Below, piece by piece: positions 1-4,544 of a stretch of 7,621 nt of DNA. The translations under genes and the position numbers were made by a program. The notes under the pieces were generated by a model, which was not told where the DNA came from, searched no databases, and saw only the letters and a program-made list of their open reading frames with translations. The DNA comes from Inquilinus sp039594555 (GTDB lineage: Bacteria > Pseudomonadota > Alphaproteobacteria > DSM-16000 > Inquilinaceae): the NCBI RefSeq assembly GCF_039594555.1, contig NZ_JBCNNF010000334.1, forward strand, positions 1 through 7,621. Reading direction: 5' to 3'. Numbering within the stretch: position 1 is the first letter of the stretch; each line of letters opens with the position of its first letter.

Positions 1-126
1 GGTGGGCGTGCTTTGCCCGGCCTTGGCGTTGCGCTGGATGCAGCCGTCGCCCTGCGCCAGGGCGGTGCCGATGGTCGCCAGCAGCGCGAAACCGGCCAGG
101 ACCGGAACCGGGATTCTGGTGATCAC
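1..126 (-). CDS. Secreted protein of unknown function, N-terminal part (cut by left edge)
   Basis: I do not recognise this protein; only its first 42 codons are in the window. It begins VITRIPVPVLAGFALLATIG and continues TALAQGDGCIQRNAKAGQST. A short basic start, a hydrophobic stretch at about residues 7-22 and an ALA-Q cleavage site at about residues 22-25 make a typical Sec signal peptide, so the product is probably periplasmic or secreted. The GTG start is chosen because an ATG 5 nt upstream (131-129) runs into TGA after two codons, while the GTG has AGGAG 7 nt upstream. One Cys follows the cleavage site, but there is no lipobox at that site. The 142-bp gap upstream holds regulatory element A, so the gene probably has its own promoter. 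It lies downstream of a cytochrome c gene on the same strand and could encode a redox partner, which is only a guess from position. Confidence 0.75.
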   Translation of the reverse strand, partial: MITRIPVPVLAGFALLATIGTALAQGDGCIQRNAKAGQSTPT

Positions 127-172
127 GTCATGTCTCCTGAGGTTGTTGCACGGGAGAAGCCTGGGCGGCGGC

Positions 173-252
173 TGTCGCAGAACCTTGTCCGGCGGCCCCG
201 GTCTTTGTCGCGAGCCGTCCCGGGACGGCCCGCTGACACGGTTTGATACAAA
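173..252. promoter_or_regulatory. Regulatory element A: long-spaced TGTCGC/TGATAC array
   Basis: On the plus strand TGTCGC is at 173-178, a weaker TGTCCG at 186-191, TGTCGC at 206-211, a degenerate CGTCCC at 216-221 and TGATACA at 244-250. The same offsets (0, 13, 33, 43, about 71) recur at 1069 and 1865. The element lies between the end of the cytochrome c gene and the GTG start at 126, so it sits upstream of the secreted-protein gene, with its nearest box 46 nt from that start. Read on the minus strand it is TGTATCA, then GCGACA boxes, then the gene. The repetition is seen in the sequence; binding by the OmpR-type regulator at 1997-2716 is inferred. Confidence 0.6.
214..229. repeat. 16-bp perfect palindrome within element A
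   Basis: GCCGTCCCGGGACGGC is a perfect palindrome with no spacer. It covers the place of the fourth box of element A, which is degenerate here compared with the copies at 1112 and 1908. Elements B and C do not have it. It could be an extra protein-binding site. With no loop and no following T-run it is a poor candidate for an intrinsic terminator of the cytochrome c gene. Confidence 0.5.
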
Positions 253-268
253 GTCCCGGCCGTCCGGC

Positions 269-640
269 TCAGCGGCTGGACAGGTAGGCGATGATCGCGG
301 CGCGCTGCGCGGCGTCGGTCAGCCGGACCGTCATGCTGGTGCCGGGCACGGCGGCGCGCGGATCGGCCAGGAAGCGGTCGAGCGACGGCGCGTCCCAGGT
401 GATTCCGGAGTCGCGCAGGGCCTGCGAATAGCGGGCGCCCTCGACGCTGCCGGCCTTGCGGCCGACCACCCCGGCGAGGCTGGGCCCGAGCCGGTTCTGT
501 CCGGCCTCGACGCTGTGGCAGGTGGCGCAGCGGGTGCGGAAGGCGCGCTCGCCGGCGGCGGCATCCTGCGCCGCGGCAAGGGAAGGGGCGCCCAGAAATG
601 CCGCGAAGGCCAGCAGCAGGGCTGGGCGGGCCATCGTCAT
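269..640 (-). CDS. Periplasmic class I c-type cytochrome
   Basis: A 123-residue precursor of a small soluble monohaem cytochrome c, an electron carrier of the periplasm. Residues 1-25 (ending SLAAAQ) are a Sec signal peptide. The mature start, DAAAGERAFRTRCATCH, has a CxxCH haem-binding motif at C38-A-T-C41-H42. Met103 in PGTSM is the likely sixth iron ligand, and the C-terminal helix AAIIAYLSS is typical of the class I fold. The length fits the c2/c550-like group. Starts at 640, 634 and 658 are possible. I chose 640 because GGAGAG at 651-656 lies 10 nt upstream; the ATG at 658 has no ribosome site before it. The gene follows the membrane-protein gene after 39 nt with no clear promoter between, so the two are probably co-transcribed from the region at element B. 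Its redox partners are not visible here. Confidence 0.9.
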   Translation of the reverse strand: MTMARPALLLAFAAFLGAPSLAAAQDAAAGERAFRTRCATCHSVEAGQNRLGPSLAGVVGRKAGSVEGARYSQALRDSGITWDAPSLDRFLADPRAAVPGTSMTVRLTDAAQRAAIIAYLSSR

Positions 641-679
641 CTGCAAGCAACTCTCCATTCGGTCGGGATCAAAAGATGG

Positions 680-1024
680 TCAGGCGTGGCCCGGTGGCCG
701 CGAGGCCGGGAGGAAGGGATTGGTGGCCTGAGTGGGTATCGGGGCCTGGCAGATCTCGGCGCCGGCGGCCGGGCCGATGCCAGGCAGCCCGGCCGAACGA
801 TAGACCGGATCGCCCATCGGCTCGCGGCCGAGGATCGCGCCGACAGCCAGGACGGCCAGCAGCCCGCCGGTCGCCAGCCAGCCGGCGGCCACCTCGTTCC
901 AGCTGAGGGCCAGCCGATCGACCGGCGGCCGCCAGCCGGGCTCGATGCGCTCGGGATCGATCGCCGGGGCAGCTGCGAGCGCGGTTCCCGCCATGGCGGG
1001 CCGGATCTGTGTCGCGTCGTGCAT
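680..1024 (-). CDS. Small single-pass membrane protein of unknown function
   Basis: I do not recognise this 114-residue protein. Its visible features are a soluble N-terminal part rich in Ala and Pro (residues 1-45), one strong membrane helix at about 47-66 (AGWLATGGLLAVLAVGAILG), and a Pro/Gly-rich tail with a single Cys at 92. The charge pattern does not settle the topology. The ATG at 1024 is preferred over an in-frame ATG at 1033 because AAGGG lies about 9 nt before it but directly abuts the upstream ATG. A longer overlapping frame (669-1058) is Arg-rich and has no such helix, so this frame is the better coding choice. It sits 39 nt before the cytochrome c gene and directly downstream of element B, which suggests a two-gene operon and perhaps a membrane anchor or partner for electron transfer; that role is inferred. 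Confidence 0.65.
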   Translation of the reverse strand: MHDATQIRPAMAGTALAAAPAIDPERIEPGWRPPVDRLALSWNEVAAGWLATGGLLAVLAVGAILGREPMGDPVYRSAGLPGIGPAAGAEICQAPIPTQATNPFLPASRPPGHA

Positions 1025-1068
1025 GGGGGTCATCCCTTTGCTGATGCTCTCGCACCATGCCGGCCCCC

Positions 1069-1149
1069 TGTCGCAGAACTGTGCCGGGGTGCCGGCGGGT
1101 TTGTCGCGGAGTGTCGCGTCAAGGACTGGATCGCGCGGTTTGATACGAT
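1069..1149. promoter_or_regulatory. Regulatory element B: long-spaced TGTCGC/TGATAC array
   Basis: On the plus strand TGTCGC is at 1069-1074, 1102-1107 and 1112-1117, with TGATAC at 1141-1146. The last two TGTCGC boxes form an exact 10-bp tandem repeat, the spacing typical of OmpR/PhoB-family dimers. The first 11 bases, TGTCGCAGAAC, are identical to the start of element A, and CGGAGTGTCGC is identical in element C. GGTTTGATAC is shared with element A. The element lies 44 nt upstream of the ATG at 1024, between the end of the cyclase gene and the membrane-protein gene, and probably controls the membrane-protein/cytochrome c pair. Confidence 0.65.
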
Positions 1150-1162
1150 ATTCCCGTGCCGC

Positions 1163-1828
1163 TCAGGCCAGGGCGGCGGCACGGATCGCCACGCCTTCCA
1201 CCCGGCCGGGGATGTCGGCCCGGCCGGCGGCGGGGAACGAGGCCAGCCGCCGCTCCGCCGGATAGCGCTGGGCCACGGCGCGGAACAGCGCCTCCGACAC
1301 GATGATGTCGCTGTGCCGGATGCGGGTCATCCGTTCCAGTCGGTGGGCGACGTTCACCGTGTCGCCGAAGGCGCCCAGCTTGTCGTGCCCGACCGCGCCG
1401 ACCCGGCCGATGATCACCGGCCCGGCATGCAGGCCGACGCCGATGCGCAGCGGCAGCCCGTCGCGCCGGGCCCGGTTCCAGTCGTCGATCGCCTCCAGCA
1501 TGGCGAAGCCGCAGCGCAGGGCGGCGCGGGCCGCGGCCGGCGCCGGGCCGCACCACACCGCCATGATGCCGTCGCCGACCGGGTCGCCGATCGCCGCATC
1601 GTGATCCGCCGCCGCCAGCGCCATGCGCTCGTGGAAGCCGGACAGGAGGGCGAAGGTGCCCGCCGGCTCCAGCGTCTCGCACAGCCGGCTGAAGCCGACG
1701 ATGTCGGCGAACAGCACCGCGGCGAAGGCGGAGCGAGGGGCCCCGGACCGGTCCGGCCCGAGCCCGGCCGCGTGCGGCGCCGGCATCCGTCCGCCATCCC
1801 ATCCGAATCCCAGCATTGCCTCGACCAT
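1163..1828 (-). CDS. Class III adenylate/guanylate cyclase domain protein
   Basis: A 221-residue soluble protein consisting almost wholly of one class III nucleotidyl cyclase domain, which as a family makes cAMP (less often cGMP) from the triphosphate and works as a dimer. FADIVGFSRL carries the first metal-binding Asp (D42) and GDPVGDGIMAVW the second (D86). FGDTVNVAHRLE carries the transition-state residues N159 and R163. The residue normally Lys in adenylate cyclases and Glu in guanylate cyclases aligns with D82, and the second purine-contacting position aligns with G152, so substrate choice cannot be predicted confidently. No membrane, HAMP, GAF or PAS part is present. The ATG at 1828 is the longest supported start, with only a weak ribosome site; ATGs at 1816 and further in are possible. 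The gene diverges from the response regulator gene across element C, suggesting joint control. Confidence 0.88.
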   Translation of the reverse strand: MVEAMLGFGWDGGRMPAPHAAGLGPDRSGAPRSAFAAVLFADIVGFSRLCETLEPAGTFALLSGFHERMALAAADHDAAIGDPVGDGIMAVWCGPAPAAARAALRCGFAMLEAIDDWNRARRDGLPLRIGVGLHAGPVIIGRVGAVGHDKLGAFGDTVNVAHRLERMTRIRHSDIIVSEALFRAVAQRYPAERRLASFPAAGRADIPGRVEGVAIRAAALA

Positions 1829-1864
1829 CGCTGTTGCGTTGACGAGGGCACTATGGCCGGCAGT

Positions 1865-1944
1865 TGTCGCAGGGATCTGTCGCCGGACCCGGTTTTGAGT
1901 CACGGAGTGTCGCAAACCCCGGATCCGAGACAGACTGATACAAT
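1865..1944. promoter_or_regulatory. Regulatory element C: TGTCGC/TGATAC array in divergent promoter region
   Basis: On the plus strand TGTCGC is at 1865-1870 and 1878-1883, a variant AGTCAC at 1898-1903, TGTCGC at 1908-1913 and TGATACA at 1936-1942. Offsets 0, 13, 33, 43 and 71 match elements A and B. It lies 36 nt before the cyclase start on one side and 52 nt before the response regulator start on the other, so it can serve both divergent genes. The placement fits autoregulation of the response regulator operon, which is inferred. Confidence 0.65.
1936..1944 (+). promoter_or_regulatory. Probable extended -10 of the response regulator operon
   Basis: TGATACAAT matches an extended -10 (TGn followed by TACAAT, one mismatch from TATAAT). 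It lies 52 nt upstream of the ATG at 1997, giving an expected leader of about 45 nt. The place where a -35 would be (about 1916-1921) has no TTGACA-like hexamer, as is common in promoters that need an activator. The tandem boxes at 1898-1913 lie just upstream of that place. The corresponding sequences of elements A and B (TGATACAAA, TGATACGAT) are also -10-like, but there they would read into the antisense strand of the neighbouring genes. Confidence 0.4.
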
Positions 1945-1996
1945 TTCCTGCGCGGGATCCGGCGCCGTTTTCGGTATGTTCGGCGTGGAGCGCAGC

Positions 1997-2716
1997 ATGG
2001 AAGCCATACCGCACATCGCCGTCGTCGACGACCATCGCGACATCCGTGACCTCGTCGGCAAATACCTGTCCCAGCACGGCTACAGGGTCAGCGTCGCCGA
2101 AAGCGCGGCGGCGCTGCGCCGCATGCTCGAGCGCAGCGCGCCCGACCTGATCGTGCTGGATGTGATGATGCCGGGCGAGGACGGGCTGTCGCTGTGCCGC
2201 TACCTGCGCGGCACCAGCAACCTGCCGGTGATCCTGCTGACCGCGATGGCGGAGGACACCGACCGCATCATCGGGCTGGAGATCGGCGCCGACGACTACC
2301 TGACCAAGCCGTTCAACCCGCGCGAGCTGCTGGCCCGCATCAAGGCGGTGCTGCGCCGGGTGCACAGCCTGCCGCCGCAGCGCGGCCGGCTGAAGGCGAA
2401 GACGCTGCGCTTCGACCGCTGGCTGCTGGATGTCGGCCGGCGCGAGCTGGTGGGCGACGACGGCGTGGCCGTGCCGCTGAGCACCGCGGAGTTCCGGCTG
2501 CTGAACGCCTTCCTGGACCATGCCGGGCTGGTGCTGAGCCGCGACCAGCTGCTGGACCTGACGGTCGGCCGCGCCGCCGACAGCTTCGACCGCAGCATCG
2601 ACAACCAGGTCAGCCGCCTGCGCAAGAAGATCGAGGCCGACCCGAAATCGCCCTGCCTGATCAAGACCCATTGGGGCGGCGGCTACAGCTTCGTGGCGGA
2701 GGTCGAGCCGGCATGA
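1997..2716 (+). CDS. OmpR/PhoB-family two-component response regulator
   Basis: A 239-residue DNA-binding response regulator, expected to be phosphorylated by the kinase encoded next and then to bind DNA as a dimer. The receiver domain (about 6-120) has the acidic pair D11-D12, phosphoacceptor D55 in LIVLDVMMPGEDG, T82 and K104 in the YLTKPFNP motif. The C-terminal winged helix (about 135-235) contains LSTAEFRLLNAFL, the recognition-helix region DRSIDNQVSRLRKKIE and the closing GGGYSF hairpin. I chose the ATG at 1997 because GGAG lies 6 nt before it; an in-frame ATG at 1976 has no ribosome site and would add seven residues. It overlaps the kinase gene by 4 bp (ATGA), so the two are translationally coupled. 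The tandem TGTCGC boxes upstream are a plausible binding site for this protein, suggesting autoregulation. The physiological signal is unknown. Confidence 0.95.
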   Translation: MEAIPHIAVVDDHRDIRDLVGKYLSQHGYRVSVAESAAALRRMLERSAPDLIVLDVMMPGEDGLSLCRYLRGTSNLPVILLTAMAEDTDRIIGLEIGADDYLTKPFNPRELLARIKAVLRRVHSLPPQRGRLKAKTLRFDRWLLDVGRRELVGDDGVAVPLSTAEFRLLNAFLDHAGLVLSRDQLLDLTVGRAADSFDRSIDNQVSRLRKKIEADPKSPCLIKTHWGGGYSFVAEVEPA

Positions 2717-4152
2717 GGCGGTGGTGGACGCACAGCCTGGCGGCCCAGTTCATCGGGCTGATGCTGCTGGCCCTCGCCCTGTCACAGGGCATCGGCTTCC
2801 TGATCTCCTGGGACGAGCGTGGCCAGGCGCTGAAGGCGGCCTCGAAGGCCGAGTTCTTCAGCCGGACGGCGTCGCTGGCCCGGCTGCTGGAGGCGACGCC
2901 GCCGGCGCTGCAGGACGACATCCTGAGCGCCAGCGGCACCTCCTACAGCCGGTTCTGGGTGTCCCCCGATGGGCCCGGCGATGCCATGGCCTGGCGGCAG
3001 GAGGCCTGGACGCAGCTGGCGAAGCCGCTGCCGAACGTGACCCCATGGGGTCCGAAAGCCCCGAAGCAGGACAAGGGCAAGCCCCAGGACCGGCAGGAAT
3101 CGGCCCAGATCCTCGGGATCGGCACGGCCACGGCGGCCGTCACCACGCCCTGGGCGGACGTGCCGGCCCATGCCTGGCCGCTGTCGGGCCCGGCCAAGTT
3201 CCTGTATCTCGACGCGGCCTACGGCATGGGCCTGTCGGTGGAGCTGGGCAACGGCGCCTGGCTGAACAGCGCCTATGCCAAGCCGTCCGGCAATTCGTTC
3301 TGGACCAGCCAGTCGGTGGTGTCGGTCGCGGTCACCGCGATCATGCTGTCGGTGTTCGGCATCATCGTCGCCCGCGGCATCGCCCGGCCGATGCGCCGCC
3401 TGGCCGTCGCCGCCGAGGCGCTGGGCCGCGGCGAATCCGTGGCGCCGCTGCCGGAGGCCGGGCCCGACGACATCCGCAACACCGCCGAGGCCTTCAACCG
3501 GATGCAGGAGCGGCTGCAGCGTTTCGTCGAGGACCGCACCCGCATGCTGGCGGCGATCGGCCACGATTTGCGCACGCCGCTGACCTCGCTGCGCCTGCGC
3601 GCCGAGTTCGTCGCCGATGCGGAGGAACGGGAGAAGATGCTGGCGACCATCGCCGAGGTCCAGAAGATGACCGAGGCGACGCTGGCCTTCGCCCGCGAGG
3701 AGGCGACGGCCGAGGGCACCCGCACCGTCGACCTGTCGGCGCTGGTCGGAAGCCTGTGCGACGACCTGGCCGAGCTGGGCCAGGACGTCACCGTCCGGGA
3801 AGGACCGAAGATCAGCTATCGCTGCCGGCCGGACGCGCTGCGCCGCGCCATCCGCAACCTGGTCGAGAACGCCGTGCGCTATGGCGAGCGCGCCCGGGTG
3901 CATGTGGCCCGGGCAGGGGACGGCGTCGAGATCGTGATCGAGGATGACGGGCCCGGCATTCCGGCGGATGTCGGCGAGCAGGTCTTCGCCCCGTTCTTCC
4001 GGATCGAGAACTCCCGCAACCTAGAGACGGGCGGCGTCGGCCTGGGCCTGTCGATCGCCCGCACCATCGTGCGCCACCATGGCGGCGACATCGTTCTGGC
4101 CAACCAGGCCAAAGGCCTGCGCGCCACCATCAGTTTGCCGCGCGTGGGGTAG
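2713..4152 (+). CDS. EnvZ-type transmembrane sensor histidine kinase
   Basis: A 479-residue inner-membrane kinase, the evident partner of the preceding regulator. Membrane helices lie at about 12-32 and 200-220 and enclose a periplasmic sensor region of about 165 residues with no domain I recognise. That region has a hydrophilic Lys/Pro/Gln-rich stretch near 113-130 (PKAPKQDKGKPQDRQ). A HAMP linker follows (about 221-273), then the HisKA helix with phosphoacceptor H284 in GHDLRTPLTSLRLR. The ATPase domain shows the N box RNLVENAVRYG (N386), G1 box DDGPGIP (411-417), F box FAPFFR and G2 box GGVGLGLSIA (from 440). All catalytic boxes are intact. The start overlaps the regulator stop by 4 bp, and GGAGG lies 10 nt upstream. 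The architecture is close to EnvZ-like kinases that pair with OmpR-type regulators; the sensed signal cannot be read from the sequence. Confidence 0.94.
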   Translation: MRRWWTHSLAAQFIGLMLLALALSQGIGFLISWDERGQALKAASKAEFFSRTASLARLLEATPPALQDDILSASGTSYSRFWVSPDGPGDAMAWRQEAWTQLAKPLPNVTPWGPKAPKQDKGKPQDRQESAQILGIGTATAAVTTPWADVPAHAWPLSGPAKFLYLDAAYGMGLSVELGNGAWLNSAYAKPSGNSFWTSQSVVSVAVTAIMLSVFGIIVARGIARPMRRLAVAAEALGRGESVAPLPEAGPDDIRNTAEAFNRMQERLQRFVEDRTRMLAAIGHDLRTPLTSLRLRAEFVADAEEREKMLATIAEVQKMTEATLAFAREEATAEGTRTVDLSALVGSLCDDLAELGQDVTVREGPKISYRCRPDALRRAIRNLVENAVRYGERARVHVARAGDGVEIVIEDDGPGIPADVGEQVFAPFFRIENSRNLETGGVGLGLSIARTIVRHHGGDIVLANQAKGLRATISLPRVG

Positions 4153-4174
4153 GATGGCCCCGGCCGGCCGCACC

Positions 4175-4190
4175 CTATACCGGGGTATAG
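4175..4190. promoter_or_regulatory. Dyad CTATACC-GG-GGTATAG, possible operator
   Basis: CTATACC and GGTATAG are perfect inverted arms of 7 bp separated by GG. The site begins 23 nt after the kinase stop. The TATACC/GGTATA form with a G/C centre recalls operators of the CsoR/RcnR/FrmR (DUF156) repressor family, but no such regulator is in the window and the match is from memory of the general pattern only. It has no T-run and is unlikely to be a terminator of the kinase operon. Confidence 0.35.
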
Positions 4191-4218
4191 TCCGCTAGCC
4201 CCGGCGGTTAGGCCCTTA

Positions 4219-4235
4219 ACCATCAATATGATGGT
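4219..4235. promoter_or_regulatory. Dyad ACCATCA-ATA-TGATGGT, possible operator
   Basis: ACCATCAATATGATGGT has perfect 7-bp inverted arms around a 3-bp AT centre, standing out as AT-richer than the surrounding DNA. It contains TATGAT (4227-4232), a possible -10. A repressor bound here could block a promoter for the bicupin gene, whose start is 309 nt downstream. The dyad is seen; its use as an operator is inferred. Confidence 0.4.
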
Positions 4236-4499
4236 GCGGGGGCCGCAAAGGGCGTCTTCTCCCCACATCGATGGTCGCACGGCGTCGAGGCCGACCGGCG
4301 GTTTCCCTCGGGTTACGGACGAAGCCCGCCACCCCGCCGCCGCCGATCGTCGAGTCAGCGTGCCAATCGGCTTGGGCCGAAGGCGCGGGCGAGGCCCGGC
4401 GGCTGACCGCTCCGGCCTCTCCTCCCCGCCTCCCGGGAAAGACGATCGACGCGTGGATCCGATGCGCCGCCGCGCCGCTCAGCGTCCGCGACGTGCGGT

Positions 4500-4518
4500 C
4501 CGGCTTCTGAAAAGCCGG
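4500..4518 (+). promoter_or_regulatory. Leader hairpin before the bicupin ribosome site
   Basis: CCGGCTT and AAGCCGG form a perfect 7-bp stem around a 5-nt loop (CTGAA). The hairpin ends 14 nt before GGAGG (4533-4537), which is itself 7 nt before the ATG at 4545. It would fold in the mRNA leader without covering the ribosome site, so a stabilising or protein/RNA-binding role is more likely than direct occlusion. No T-run follows, so it is not an intrinsic terminator. Confidence 0.4.
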
Positions 4519-4544
4519 GGCCACGAAGGACTGGAGGAACTACT

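Larger units (their letters stand above)
4153..4544. other. 392-bp non-coding region before the bicupin gene
   Basis: No convincing gene is seen here. Open frames on both strands (for example 4228-4548 plus and 4216-4524 minus) are Arg/Pro/Ala-rich low-complexity translations without a domain. The region holds two short dyads (4175-4190, 4219-4235) and a leader hairpin (4500-4518) just before a strong ribosome site. No copy of the TGTCGC element is present, so the bicupin gene does not appear to belong to that regulon. No good -35/-10 pair was found. TATGAT at 4227-4232, inside the second dyad, is the best -10-like hexamer but lacks a partner. Confidence 0.6.

Noticed and set aside
669..1058. 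Alternative 129-residue minus-strand frame overlapping the small membrane protein
   Set aside because: The translation is Arg-rich with no domain or helix, whereas the frame at 680-1024 has a clean membrane segment, a ribosome site and an upstream promoter element.
2..1996. A 904-codon plus-strand frame running from the left edge into the response regulator
   Set aside because: Only the part from 1997 has a recognisable product and a ribosome site. The upstream part is a low-complexity Arg/Gly translation antisense to the cytochrome c, membrane-protein and cyclase genes, and is open because of high GC.
1829..2671. Minus-strand extension of the cyclase frame through the response regulator gene
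   Set aside because: It would run antisense to a well-supported regulator gene and across the divergent promoter region; the added residues are Gln/Ala/Arg-rich with no domain.
2782..3903. 373-codon minus-strand frame antisense to the histidine kinase
   Set aside because: A shadow of the kinase gene with Gln/Arg/Gly-rich low-complexity translation and no family resemblance.
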